Notes: a model not told the origin generated them from the sequence alone. A stretch of DNA of 64,000 nt from JAEUQQ01 sp963697285 (GCA_963697285.1 CAVONI010000012.1:310001-374000); one strand, 5' to 3'; positions 37,843-46,913 are shown, counted from the stretch's first letter. Numbers and translations: made by a program.

Positions 37843-38891
37843 GTGAAGAAGCACATCACCGCAATTCTGGGCCTGCTCTTCGTAGCGGCCTGCTCAAAGG
37901 CTCCGGCTCAGTCGACCACGACGTCGACCAATACCGCCACACCGGCACAGGCGGAGGCCGCACAACCTGCCCCGCCAGCACCTGCACCACCCAAGCCGGT
38001 GCCCACGCAGCTGCCCGAGGTCCTGGCCAAGGTCAACGGTCAGCCCATCGCCAGGAAGGACTTCGACGACGTCCTCAAGCAGCTCGAGGCGGCGCAGGGC
38101 CAGCCCGTGCCGGCCGACCAGCGCGACCAGGTCTACCGCGGCGTGCTCGACCGCCTCGTGCTCCAGCAGGTCCTGTTGCAAGAGGTGCAGACGCGCAAGG
38201 TCGAGGTGCCCGCCAGCCGAGGTCGATGCGCGACTCGGCGAGCTTCAGCAGCGGTTTCCCTCGCCTGACGAGTTCGGCAAGGCGCTCGCCCAGCGTGGGA
38301 TGACGCTCGACAAGCTCAAGCAGGATCTGCGCAACGACATCGCCATCAACAAGATGATCGAGGCAGAGGTCACGCCCAGCATCTCGGTCACCGACCAGGA
38401 CGTGAAGGCGTATTACGACGGGAATCCGGAGCAGTTCAAGCAGCCGGAGTCGATTCGCGCGAGCCACATCCTCATCAAGGTCGACCAGACCGCCACCGAC
38501 GCGCAGAAGAAGGAGGCGCGGGCGAAGATCGAGGACGTGCTGAAGCAGGTCAAGGCCGGCGGCGACTTCGCCGAACTCGCCAAGAAGTACCTCGCAGGAC
38601 GGCAGCGCGGCGCAGGGCGGCGACCTGAACTACTTCCAGAAGGGCCAGATGGTTCCGCCCTTCGAGCAGGCAGCACTTGCGCTGACGCCGGGCGCGGTCA
38701 GCCCTGTCGTCGAGACGCAGTTTGGTTACCACATCATCAAGCTGACCGACAAGAAGGCCGAGCGTGTCGTGCCGCTCGCCGAGGTCAACGCGCGGCTGGC
38801 CGATTTCCTCAAGCAGCGCCAGGGCCAGGAGAAGGCCAACGCCTTCATCGAGACCATCAAGGCCAAGAGCAAGATCGAGATCCTCATCTGA
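37843..38891 (+). CDS. SurA/PrsA-like peptidyl-prolyl isomerase lipoprotein, two frameshifts
   Basis: Starts at GTG 37843 with a lipoprotein signal (ITAILGLLFVAAC). A Pro/Ala/Thr-rich tether leads to an N-terminal chaperone domain (LAKVNGQPIARKDFDDVLKQLE ... DRLVLQQVLLQE). The frame breaks near 38213 and 38592 (a surplus C in TAC-c-TCG) and resumes each time. The parvulin domain is SIRASHILIKVDQTATDAQKKEARAKIEDVLKQVKAGGDFAELAKKY ... GDLNYFQKGQMVPPFEQAALAL and FGYHIIKLTDKK. The joined length is about 349 residues. It would assist folding of exported proteins in the periplasm. The breaks look like sequence errors. Confidence 0.85.
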
Positions 38892-38954
38892 GACCTCGTT
38901 CTCCGAGCCGCACCCCCTGCGACCGGGGTGCGGGTCGGATGACATGTCCCGAAC

Positions 38955-39000
38955 CGAGCGAAGCGAGTCCGTGACCTGTCCTGAGCGAGCGAAGCGAGTC
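38955..39000 (+). repeat. Two copies of a 15-bp direct repeat just before xdhC
   Basis: CGAGCGAAGCGAGTC occurs at 38955-38969 and again at 38986-39000, 31 bases apart. The second copy runs straight into GAAGG-ATG, so it abuts the start codon at 39006. Its role is not known; such GAGCGAAGCGAG strings are often dispersed intergenic repeats. Confidence 0.65.
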
Positions 39001-39005
39001 GAAGG

Positions 39006-39896
39006 ATGACGCTGGACGTCGTCACCGCCACGGCCGGAGCCATTGCACGCGGCGAACGCGTGGCGCTGGTGACGATCGTCCGCGTCAACGGCTCGACCCC
39101 GCAGCGCGTCGGCGCGAAGATGCTCGTCCACGCCGACGGCAACATCGTCGGGACCATCGGTGGCGGCTGTTACGAAAACGACGCCATCGGCCGCGCCCGC
39201 CTCGCCATCCGGGAGGCGACACGGCCGGTGCTCGTCCACTACGACCTCAACGACGACTTCGCCCAGGATTCCGGCCTGGTGTGCGGGGGCCAGATGGACG
39301 TGTTCATCGAGCCGCTCCTGCCCGCGCCCGACCTCTTCATCGTCGGCGCCGGGCACGTCGGGTTCCACCTGGGGCGCATGGCCGCAGCCACCGGCTTCAC
39401 GGTGCACGTCGTCGACGACCGCGAGTCGTTCGCCAACCACGAACGGTTCCCCGATGCCGTTGAAGTGATCGTCGACGAGGTTGGCGCGTGGCTCACCGAG
39501 GCCCCCCTGCCCACGTCGGCGTTCGTCGTGGTGGTCACGCGCGGACACCGGCACGACCTCGAGGCCGTCCGCGCGCTCGTGGCGCGCGACCTGCGCTACG
39601 TGGGACTCATCGGATCGCGCGCGAAGGTGGCCCGTCTCGCCGAGCAGCTGGCGCTCGACGGTGGCGACGCGTCGCTGCTGGCCCGCGTGCATGCACCCAT
39701 CGGGCTCGACATCGGCGCCGTCACGCCCGAGGAAATCGCCGTCAGCATCCTGGCGGAGTTGATTGCGGTCCGCTACGGACGCATCCGGTACGACCGCCGA
39801 CGGACGCCCCGACAACAGCGCCACCGCCCTGCGCTGGACGCCTCCGGCTGCCCAGTCAGCGACCCGCTGAGGGTCGTGCGTTCGCCAACGCCATGA
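39006..39896 (+). CDS. XdhC family protein (molybdenum-hydroxylase maturation)
   Basis: A 296-residue protein. The N-terminal XdhC domain has ALVTIVRVNGSTPQRVGAKMLVHADGNIVGTIGGGCYE, and the C-terminal Rossmann domain has LFIVGAGHVGFHLGRMAAATGF and VGLIGSRAKVARLAEQL. XdhC proteins bind the molybdenum cofactor, help its sulfuration and insert it into xanthine dehydrogenase-type enzymes. No xdhA or xdhB is in the window, but the next gene, a purine-type deaminase, overlaps it (ATGA at 39893), which supports a purine-breakdown setting. The last 30 residues after RYDRRRTP are not conserved. Confidence 0.88.
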   Translation: MTLDVVTATAGAIARGERVALVTIVRVNGSTPQRVGAKMLVHADGNIVGTIGGGCYENDAIGRARLAIREATRPVLVHYDLNDDFAQDSGLVCGGQMDVFIEPLLPAPDLFIVGAGHVGFHLGRMAAATGFTVHVVDDRESFANHERFPDAVEVIVDEVGAWLTEAPLPTSAFVVVVTRGHRHDLEAVRALVARDLRYVGLIGSRAKVARLAEQLALDGGDASLLARVHAPIGLDIGAVTPEEIAVSILAELIAVRYGRIRYDRRRTPRQQRHRPALDASGCPVSDPLRVVRSPTP

Positions 39897-41231
39897 GCAC
39901 CGTTCTCATTCGTCACGGCACGATCGTCACGATGAACGACGCGCTGGACGTGCTTCACGGTGACGTGGCCATCGACGGCCAGCACATCGTCGCCATCGGC
40001 CCGGATGCCTCCCGGGCACGCACGCGCTTCGACGTCGAGCTCGACGCCAGCGATGCCGTGGTGATGCCGGGACTGATCCAGACGCACCTGCACTTGTGCC
40101 AGACGCTGTTCAGGGGCCTCGCCGACGACATGGTCCTCCTCGACTGGCTCCAGGCGCGGGTCTGGCCGCTCGAGGCCGCGCACACACCCGACACGCTCCG
40201 TGTCGCCGCTCGCCTTGCTGTGGCCGAACTGCTGCGCACCGGCACGACCACGGCCCTGACGATGGAGACCGTGCACGACACCGAGGCCGTCATCGAGGAA
40301 GTGGCGCGGCTGGGCCTTCGCGCCACCATCGGCAAGTGCATGATGGATGGCTCGAGCGGCACGCGCGTGCCGGGTCGGCTGCAGGAGGCGACCCGTGCGT
40401 CGATCGACGAAGTCCTCGCCCTGCACGCGTGTTGGGATGGGACCGCGAACGGCCGCATCCGTATCGCCTTCGCACCGCGGTTCGCCATCTCGTGCACGCG
40501 CGAGCTCCTCGAAGCAAGTCGGAGCATTGTCACGAGCGCGCCGGGTGATCGTGCACACCCACGCCTCGGAATCGCGAGGCGAGATCGACATCGTGCGGCG
40601 CGAGACCGGGATGTCGAACATGGCGTACCTCGATGCCGTGGGCGTGGCCTCGCCCCTCCTGTGTGCCGCGCACTGCGTGTGGGTCGACGGAGACGAGATC
40701 GCGATGATGGCCGCTCGCGACGTGAAGGTGCTCCACTGCCCCGGGTCGAACATGAAACTGGGATCGGGCCTGGCGCCGATCGTCGAGCTGACGCACGCCG
40801 GCGTGTGCGTGTCGATCGGCGCCGACGGTGCCGCCTGCAACAACCGGCTCGACATGTTCGACGAGATGCGGCTGACGGCCACGATGCAGGCCATACGCCG
40901 CGGGCCCGGCGCCCTGCCGGCCCGCGACGTCGTGTGGATGGCCACGCGCGGGGGGGCACGAACCCTCGGCCTCGACCACGCCATCGGCTCGCTCGCCCCC
41001 GGCCGCCTGGCCGACGTCACGGTCGTCTCGATGAGTGGCGTGCACCAGCAGCCGGGGCCCGACCCCTACTCGACGCTCGTCTACGCCACGCGGGGGACCG
41101 ACGTCCGTCACGTGCTCGTCGACGGGCACGTGCGCGTGCGCGACGGCGCGCTCTGCGATCTCGATGCCCGCGAGGTGACCGCCGCGGCGCGCGAGGCCGC
41201 GCACCTGCTCATGGCACGTGCAGGGCTGTAA
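39893..41231 (+). CDS. Amidohydrolase, probably 8-oxoguanine or related aminopurine deaminase, one frameshift near 40528
   Basis: Joined over the shift, the protein has about 446 residues, a normal TrzA/SsnA-type length. Metal and substrate motifs are MPGLIQTHLHLCQTLFRGLADDMVLLDWL (HxHxxQ), VIVHTHASESRGE, CAAHCVWVD, VLHCPGSNMKLGSG and SIGADGAACNNRLDMFDEMR. Enzymes with this set deaminate aminopurines or aminated heterocycles; the overlap with xdhC favours a purine. The frame changes by one base near 40528, between LLEASRS and LSRARRVIVHTHA. Conservation on both sides suggests a sequence error. The exact substrate cannot be fixed from sequence. Confidence 0.82.
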
Positions 41232-41247
41232 TCGCCCGCGAGCCGTG

Positions 41248-41253
41248 TATAAT
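41248..41253 (+). promoter_or_regulatory. Probable -10 box of the hrcA operon
   Basis: A perfect TATAAT lies ten bases upstream of the CIRCE operator, so the operator covers the expected transcription start region. The -35 region is not well conserved. Confidence 0.6.
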
Positions 41254-41262
41254 TCACAAGGG

Positions 41263-41289
41263 TTAGCACTCTCGCGACCCGACTGCTAA
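41263..41289 (+). promoter_or_regulatory. CIRCE operator (HrcA binding site)
   Basis: TTAGCACTC, nine spacer bases, then GACTGCTAA. This is the CIRCE consensus TTAGCACTC-N9-GAGTGCTAA with one mismatch in the right arm. The last base directly precedes the hrcA ATG at 41290. HrcA bound here would repress its own operon until heat or folding stress. Confidence 0.93.
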
Positions 41290-42372
41290 ATGAGTCTCAC
41301 GGGCAGCGGCCGACCGCCTACCGGGGTCGTGCCGCCACTGACTGATCGGTATCGGCGCATCCTGTCGCTCGTCGTCCGCGAATTCGTGGAACGGGGCGAG
41401 CCGGTGTCGTCGTTGTGGCTGGCCACACATAGCGGCCTGGGCGTCTCGTCGGCGACGGTGCGGAACATGCTCGCGCGCCTCGAGGAGTTGGGCTACGTCC
41501 GCCAGCCGCACACCTCGGCCGGGCGTGTCCCCACGGATCTCGGCTATCGCACGTACGTCGACTCGCTGCTCGACGCGCGCCGTCCGCCGGCCCGATCAAC
41601 GGCCGAACTCGAAGCCCGGCTGCGGCACCTTGCCTCGGTCGAGGACGTGCTCGACGGCGCATCGCACGAAGTCGCGCGGGCGTCGCATTACGCGGCGTTC
41701 GTGCTGGCGCCCGCGTCCGAGCACATCGGCCTGCGGCAGATCGAATTCGTGGCGCTCGGCGCCTCGCGCGTGCTGGTGGTGCTGGTGGCGACCGACGGGC
41801 GCGTCTCGCAGAAGCCCGTCGAGTTGCTCGAAGCCATCTCGCCGGCCGACCTCGCCCAGTCGGCGACGTATCTCAACCGGGAGTTCGCCGGGCGCGACCT
41901 GGCCGACATCCGACGGGAGATCACCACGCGTCTGCACGAAGACCGGGTGTTGTACGACCAGTTGATGGCCCGCGCCCTCCACCTGGCATCTGCGTCACTG
42001 GCCGACTTCATGCCGCAGTCGCAGCTGTTCGTCCACGGCGTCTCGACGCTGGTAGACGGCACGCCCCCCGCCGACGGCGGCATTCCCATGGGTGCGCTGC
42101 GCGCGCTGCTCGGAATGATCGAGGAGAAGCACCGGCTGATCCTGCTGCTCAACGAGTATGTCGAGGGGCCGGGGCTTACCGTGGTGATCGGGGCCGAGCA
42201 CACCGATCCCACACTGCGCAATGTGAGCCTGGTGGCGACCACGACGGTTGAAGAGGGACGCACGCACACGATTGGCGTGATCGGTCCGACTCGCATGCGC
42301 TATTCGCGCGCGATCTCGGCGGTCGAGACGACGAGTCTCGCCGTCGGGCGCGTGCTCGACGCCACACCGTAA
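41290..42372 (+). CDS. hrcA: Heat-inducible transcription repressor HrcA
   Basis: A 360-residue repressor. The N-terminal winged helix is LTDRYRRILSLVVREFVERGEPVSSLWLATHSGLGVSSATVRNMLARLEELGYVRQPHTSAGRVPTDLGYRTYVD, the signature region of HrcA. The rest contains GASRVLVVLVATDGRVSQKPVEL and the C-terminal VIGAEHTDPTLRNVSLVATTTVEEGRTHTIGVIGPTRMRY. It represses the chaperone operon through the CIRCE site that ends at its own start codon; GroEL is needed for its activity in known systems. There is no Shine-Dalgarno before ATG 41290; GTG 41329 is a possible alternative start. Confidence 0.96.
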   Translation: MSLTGSGRPPTGVVPPLTDRYRRILSLVVREFVERGEPVSSLWLATHSGLGVSSATVRNMLARLEELGYVRQPHTSAGRVPTDLGYRTYVDSLLDARRPPARSTAELEARLRHLASVEDVLDGASHEVARASHYAAFVLAPASEHIGLRQIEFVALGASRVLVVLVATDGRVSQKPVELLEAISPADLAQSATYLNREFAGRDLADIRREITTRLHEDRVLYDQLMARALHLASASLADFMPQSQLFVHGVSTLVDGTPPADGGIPMGALRALLGMIEEKHRLILLLNEYVEGPGLTVVIGAEHTDPTLRNVSLVATTTVEEGRTHTIGVIGPTRMRYSRAISAVETTSLAVGRVLDATP

Positions 42373-42380
42373 CCGACGGC

Positions 42381-42398
42381 GGACCCACGCGTGGGTCC
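42381..42398. promoter_or_regulatory. Perfect 18-bp palindrome between hrcA and grpE
   Basis: GGACCCACGCGTGGGTCC begins eight bases after the hrcA stop and ends 19 bases before the grpE ATG at 42418. It can form a short hairpin in the operon mRNA or be a dimeric protein site. No T-run follows, so it is not a full intrinsic terminator. Confidence 0.6.
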
Positions 42399-42417
42399 GA
42401 GATGATTGATCCTGACC

Positions 42418-42945
42418 ATGAACCCCGACGATAACGATCCGCAGTTACCGCCCGCCCTCGCTGACGATGCAGGTGCACCGACCGCTGCCGAGGCGCCCGA
42501 TCCGATCGAACAGCTCGCGAGCGAGCGTGATGCCTTCAAGGACCTGCTCCTCCGCACGACCGCCGAGTTCGACAACTACCGCAAGCGCACCGAACGCGAG
42601 CGGCGTGACTTCGTCGAGTACGCGAACGCCGAGCTCCTGCGCGACATCCTGCCGCTGATCGACGATCTCGAACGGGCGTCGCACCTCGAAGGCGATCCCA
42701 GCGTCGAGGCCTACGTCAAGGGTGTCGCGCTCATCGCCCGGCAGGCCGCCGAGCTTCTGGCCCGCCGCGGCGTCGAAGTGCTCGATCCCCTCGGCGAAGA
42801 CTTCGACCCGCACTGGCACGAGGCGGTCGCACGCGAGGTGGTCGACGGCGCGCGTGACGGTGAGATCACCGCCGTGCTCAGCCGTGGATACCGCATCAAG
42901 GATCGCCTGCTGCGACCGGCCATGGTCAAGGTGGCGACGACGTGA
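42418..42945 (+). CDS. grpE: Nucleotide exchange factor GrpE
   Basis: A 175-residue protein from ATG 42418 (TTG 42406 also opens the frame). An acidic N terminus leads to a long coiled-coil helix (ASERDAFKDLLLRTTAEFDNYRKRTERERRDFVEYANAELLRDILPLIDDLERA). The compact beta domain (VEVLDPLGEDFDPHWHEAVAREV ... VLSRGYRIKDRLLRPAMVKVA) ends with the family signature. GrpE releases ADP from DnaK. dnaK itself is not in this cluster. The stop overlaps the dnaJ start (GTGA), so translation is coupled. Confidence 0.95.
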   Translation: MNPDDNDPQLPPALADDAGAPTAAEAPDPIEQLASERDAFKDLLLRTTAEFDNYRKRTERERRDFVEYANAELLRDILPLIDDLERASHLEGDPSVEAYVKGVALIARQAAELLARRGVEVLDPLGEDFDPHWHEAVAREVVDGARDGEITAVLSRGYRIKDRLLRPAMVKVATT

Positions 42946-44081
42946 CCAGGCGCGACTACTACGAGGTGCTCGGCGTCGGACGCGCGGCGTCAGACGCCGA
43001 CATCAAGGGCGCTTACCGCAAGCTCGCGCTGAAGTATCACCCCGACCGGAACCAGGGCGACAAGGACGCAGAAGAGAAGTTCAAGGAGGCCGCGGAGGCC
43101 TACTCGGTGCTCATCGACGCCGACAAGCGCGCGGCGTACGACCGCTACGGCCACGCGGCGGTGGGTGGCGCCGCGCAGGGCTTCGATCCGTCGGCGTTCA
43201 ACGACTTCGGCGACATCCTCGGCGGCCTCGGGGACTTCTTCGGGTTCGGCGACCTGTTCGGGCAACGCCGGCGTGGCGGGCCTCAGCGCGGATCGGACCT
43301 GCGCTACGACCTCGAGATCTCGTTCGAGGAATCGTTCGCGGGCACCGAGACGACCATCCAGATCCCGCGCGAAGAGACGTGCGAGCCCTGCAAGGGCACC
43401 GGCGCCACGCCGGGCACCAGCGCCGAGACGTGCCGGCAGTGCGGCGGCGCCGGGCAGGTGCGGTTTCAGCAGGGCTTCTTCACGGTCGCGCGTGCCTGCT
43501 CCACCTGCCGCGGCACCGGGCGCGTCATCTCGAAGCCGTGCAAGGAGTGCCGCGGCGCGGGACGCATCGCCCGTGAGCGGAAGCTCACCGTCAAGGTCCC
43601 GGCGGGCATCGCCACAGGCCAGCGGATGCGCCTGTACGGCGAGGGCGAGCACGGCTCGGCCGGCGGGCCGCCGGGGGACCTCTACGTGGTCGTCCACGTC
43701 GCCGAGCACAAGAACTTCAAGCGGGATGGCGACGACCTCTACTGCGACGTGGACGTGCCGTTCACGCTGATGGCGCTCGGGGGATCACTGCCAATCGAGA
43801 CACCCGGTGAACCGCACCTGCTCGACGTCCCCGAGGGTGCGCAGTCGGGCGCCACGTTCAGGGTGCGCGGCAAGGGCATGCCCAACGTCAGCGGCCGCGG
43901 GCACGGCGACCTGTTCGTCTCGTTGCGGGTGGCGGTGCCGAAACGACTCACCAAAGAGCAGCGGAAGGCCGTCGAGGCCCTCCGCGACACGTTTTCGCCG
44001 CTCCCGTCAACCCCTGGCACCCAGCCGGACGCCGAAGACGAGAAGCCGTTCTTCGAACGCGTAAAAGACATCTTCGGGTAA
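42942..44081 (+). CDS. dnaJ: Chaperone DnaJ
   Basis: A 379-residue type I J-protein starting at GTG 42942. The J domain has the HPD motif in ALKYHPDRNQGD. A Gly/Phe-rich linker (FGDILGGLGDFFGFGDLFG) follows. The zinc domain has all four repeats: CEPCKGTG, CRQCGGAG, CSTCRGTG and CKECRGAG. The C-terminal substrate-binding domains contain GDLYVVVHVAEHKNFKRDGDDLYCD and the conserved GHGDLFV. DnaJ delivers clients to DnaK and stimulates its ATPase. It lies in the HrcA-controlled operon; prmA follows after four bases. Confidence 0.97.
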   Translation: MTRRDYYEVLGVGRAASDADIKGAYRKLALKYHPDRNQGDKDAEEKFKEAAEAYSVLIDADKRAAYDRYGHAAVGGAAQGFDPSAFNDFGDILGGLGDFFGFGDLFGQRRRGGPQRGSDLRYDLEISFEESFAGTETTIQIPREETCEPCKGTGATPGTSAETCRQCGGAGQVRFQQGFFTVARACSTCRGTGRVISKPCKECRGAGRIARERKLTVKVPAGIATGQRMRLYGEGEHGSAGGPPGDLYVVVHVAEHKNFKRDGDDLYCDVDVPFTLMALGGSLPIETPGEPHLLDVPEGAQSGATFRVRGKGMPNVSGRGHGDLFVSLRVAVPKRLTKEQRKAVEALRDTFSPLPSTPGTQPDAEDEKPFFERVKDIFG

Positions 44082-44085
44082 CCGC

Positions 44086-44916
44086 GTGAAGACCTGGCCT
44101 GCGCTCGACCTGGACGCCCGCCCACACGTGGCGCTCGACGACCTGGACGATCGCGTGGCGTTGTTCCTCGACGATCACGACGTCATCGCGGTGGAACACG
44201 AGAGGAGCAGGCACTGGCGGGTGTACTTCGACAGCGATGCCGCGCGGGCGCGCGTCGCCGACGCCCTCCCGATCGTCATGCCCGGCACGTTCGACGTCAC
44301 GCCAGCCGACGTCGAGGACGAAGGCTGGGCGCTGAAGGTCCAGCAGGCCCTCGGCGCCGTCACCGCCGGCGACATCGTCGTCGCTCCGCCGTGGGACGTG
44401 CCCGAGACCGACGGCCAGGTCATCATCATCGAGCCCTCGATGGGGTTCGGCACGGGGCATCACCAGTCGACGCGCCTGTGCCTGCGCGCGCTGCAGGAGA
44501 TCGACGTGCACGGCCTCGACGTGATCGACGCGGGCACCGGATCGGGCGTGCTGGCCATCGCCGCCTGCCTGCGAGGGGCCCGCGGAGCGCGGGCGCTCGA
44601 CTGCGATCCCGATGCGATCGAAGCGGCGGCCGACAACGCGGCACGCAACGGCGTCGCCGACCGCGTCCACGCCAGCGTCGCGGACCTCGGAACGTGGCAC
44701 GGCGAGCCCGCGCCGCTGGTCTTCGCGAACCTCACGGCGTTCCTCCTGCGACGCTTCACGCCTGCCGTGCACACCATGGTCGCCCCGGGCGGACGACTCA
44801 TCCTCAGCGGATTCACGGGCGAACAGGTCGCGCTCGTGCTCGACGTCTTTCCCGGCTGGACCCTCGTGTCGAGGTACGACGAAGACGACTGGGTCGGCCT
44901 CCTCCTCCAACGCTGA
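44086..44916 (+). CDS. prmA: Ribosomal protein L11 methyltransferase
   Basis: A 276-residue SAM-dependent methyltransferase from GTG 44086. The family's EPSMGFGTGHHQSTRLCLRAL precedes the SAM-binding DAGTGSGVLAIAACLRGA; FANLTAFLLRRF holds the catalytic-loop position (N-L). PrmA trimethylates ribosomal protein L11. The order dnaJ-prmA-rsmE downstream of hrcA-grpE is common in bacteria, which supports the assignment. Its N-terminal L11-recognition part is short and divergent. Confidence 0.88.
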   Translation: MKTWPALDLDARPHVALDDLDDRVALFLDDHDVIAVEHERSRHWRVYFDSDAARARVADALPIVMPGTFDVTPADVEDEGWALKVQQALGAVTAGDIVVAPPWDVPETDGQVIIIEPSMGFGTGHHQSTRLCLRALQEIDVHGLDVIDAGTGSGVLAIAACLRGARGARALDCDPDAIEAAADNAARNGVADRVHASVADLGTWHGEPAPLVFANLTAFLLRRFTPAVHTMVAPGGRLILSGFTGEQVALVLDVFPGWTLVSRYDEDDWVGLLLQR

Positions 44917-44937
44917 GCCACGGCCGGGCTGACGTTC

Positions 44938-45699
44938 ATGGCGCTGCTCCCCCGCTTCCACGTCGCCACGCTCGACCCCGAACCTGCCACCGTCACGCTC
45001 GACCCTGACGAGACTCACCACCTCGCCCACGTGCTGCGCATCGGCGTTGGCGCGTCTGTCGAGGTCTTCGACGGCCAGGGACGGACGCTCCGCGGCGCCG
45101 TGGCGACGCTCACGAAGAAGACCGCGACGATCGATCACCTCGAGACCGTGACACGGTCGCGCGAGCCGCGCGTGCCGCTCACGCTCGCCATCGGGTGGTT
45201 GCGCACCGACCACATGGACACGGTGGTCCGCGACGCGACGATGCTCGGCGTGCGGGTGATCCAGCCACTCTTCACTCGACGCACGACCGCTCGAAACCCG
45301 TCTCGCGACGCAACGCACGTGATGGAACGATGGCGGCGCATCGCGGTCGGCTCGCTCAAGCAATGCGGCGGGGCGTGGATGCCGATCCTGTCACCGGCGA
45401 TGACGTTCGACGCATGGGTTTGCGGTGAGCCTCACGGCGTGCGCGTGCTGCTCACGGAACCCGACGCCACCGGGCACGACGCCAGGCTCGATGTCGACGA
45501 CCTGCGCGAACCGGCGGCTGCCGGGGCAACCGTCATCGTCGGCCCGGAAGGCGGGTGGGAGGCCGACGAGGTCGCCCACGCCCGATCCCACGGTTGCCAC
45601 GTGTGGACACTCGGGCCACGTGTGCTGCGCGCCGACGCCGTACCCGTGGCGGCGATTTCGGCATTGCGGTACGCGTGGGAGCGCCACCGCGAAGGCTGA
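44938..45699 (+). CDS. rsmE: 16S rRNA (uracil-1498-N3)-methyltransferase
   Basis: A 253-residue SPOUT-fold methyltransferase. The N-terminal PUA-like part has LDPDETHHLAHVLRIGVGASVEVFDGQG. The knotted SAM site is ATVIVGPEGGWEADEV ... LGPRVLRADAVPVAAISALRYAW, nearly diagnostic for RsmE. In the middle, VIQPLFTRRTTA and RWRRIAVGSLKQCGGAWMPIL match the conserved ARS/EQ block. It methylates U1498 of the 30S subunit. It is probably the last gene of the hrcA operon. Confidence 0.94.
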   Translation: MALLPRFHVATLDPEPATVTLDPDETHHLAHVLRIGVGASVEVFDGQGRTLRGAVATLTKKTATIDHLETVTRSREPRVPLTLAIGWLRTDHMDTVVRDATMLGVRVIQPLFTRRTTARNPSRDATHVMERWRRIAVGSLKQCGGAWMPILSPAMTFDAWVCGEPHGVRVLLTEPDATGHDARLDVDDLREPAAAGATVIVGPEGGWEADEVAHARSHGCHVWTLGPRVLRADAVPVAAISALRYAWERHREG

Positions 45700-45798
45700 G
45701 CGGCACGGGCCGGGACATCCGGCGATGCGGCACGCATCGAGGGGTCGGCCTACTCCATGGCGCGGCCCCGCAGCGGCGTTCATGGGCGCAATCGAGGC

Positions 45799-45804
45799 TA
45801 TACT
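45799..45804 (+). promoter_or_regulatory. Probable -10 box of the zinc-ribbon kinase gene
   Basis: TATACT ends ten bases before ATG 45815, leaving no room for a ribosome site. This favours a leaderless transcript and argues against the in-frame ATG at 45782. Confidence 0.45.
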
Positions 45805-45814
45805 GCCCGCGCGG

Positions 45815-46819
45815 ATGCTGTTCAAGGGCCAATCACTCGGCAAGTACCGCATCCTCTCGCCCCTGGGGAGCGGTGGGTTCGGCACGGTCTACCTTGCCGA
45901 AGACACGTGGATCGACAAGAAGGTGGCCCTCAAGATCCCGCATCGCCAGAACCTCGACTTTGGCGAACTGCTCCGTGAGCCCCGCCTGCTCGCCAGCGTC
46001 AGCCATCCCAACATCGTCGCGATCACGACCGCCGAGAAGCAGGACGGGGTGTTCTTCATCGTGATGGAGTACGTCCCGGGCGTCACCCTCGAGCACGTGA
46101 TCGCGACCGATGGCCCGCTCGAGATCTCGCGGGCCGTCGACTACTCCGTGCAGATCTGCAACGCCATCGAGCACGCGCACTCGCAGGGCGTGCTGCACCG
46201 TGACCTGCGGCCGGCCAACGTGCTCGTGTCTGACAAGGACCTCATCAAGGTCGCCGACTTCGGCACCTCGCGATTCCTCGAGATTGCGGCCCACGGCACC
46301 ACGGTCATCGGGTCGCCGCCGTACATGGCCCCGGAGCAGTTCCACGGCAAGGCCGTCTTCGCCTCCGACATCTACTCGCTCGGGGTGACGATGTACCAGA
46401 TGCTGACCGGCGTCCTGCCGTACGACACGCCGACGCCTGCCGACATCGAACGCCTCCTGCAGGGGGAACTGGTCTCGCCGCCACGCCTGAAGAACGCCGC
46501 CATCCCCAAGGTCCTCAATGACGTGGTCATGCACGCCATGGCGGCCGACGTCACCCGCCGGTATCAGCGGGCCAGCGACCTGCTGCGCGACCTGATCGAG
46601 ATGCGGCCGCAGATCCGGAAGCCCACCCCCGTCCGCTTGCCCGCGCAGGACGGGGTCCGCGGGAACCGGGCGACCGCCCCACCCGCGCCCGAGGAACCGG
46701 CGGCGACGCGATCTCGTCCGCGCGACGCGGCTACGGCTGGGCCTCGCTTCTGCTGGAATTGCCGAAAGCCGTTGCACGCCCGCACCGACCGTTGCCCGTT
46801 TTGTCGCGAACCGCAGTGA
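45815..46819 (+). CDS. Serine/threonine protein kinase with a C-terminal zinc ribbon
   Basis: A 334-residue protein from ATG 45815. The kinase domain is complete: GSGGFGTVYLAE glycine loop, VALKIPH Lys, LHRDLRPANVLV catalytic loop, VADFGTSRF and YMAPEQF. A Pro/Arg-rich linker follows. The last 25 residues are a zinc ribbon (CWNCRKPLHARTDRCPFC) that could hold one zinc and act as a docking or sensing tag. No membrane helix is seen, so it is probably soluble. It sits alone between rsmE and ilvE, with its own -10 box. Its substrates are unknown. Confidence 0.88.
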   Translation: MLFKGQSLGKYRILSPLGSGGFGTVYLAEDTWIDKKVALKIPHRQNLDFGELLREPRLLASVSHPNIVAITTAEKQDGVFFIVMEYVPGVTLEHVIATDGPLEISRAVDYSVQICNAIEHAHSQGVLHRDLRPANVLVSDKDLIKVADFGTSRFLEIAAHGTTVIGSPPYMAPEQFHGKAVFASDIYSLGVTMYQMLTGVLPYDTPTPADIERLLQGELVSPPRLKNAAIPKVLNDVVMHAMAADVTRRYQRASDLLRDLIEMRPQIRKPTPVRLPAQDGVRGNRATAPPAPEEPAATRSRPRDAATAGPRFCWNCRKPLHARTDRCPFCREPQ

Positions 46820-46913
46820 ATGCTAGACTCGCCGAGGCCCCCGGGGCCACGGGGCGCGCACATGCGCGCCGCTCAAGTTGGAGCCGGTCGGGGCCGATTC
46901 GAGGAGCAGGGCA

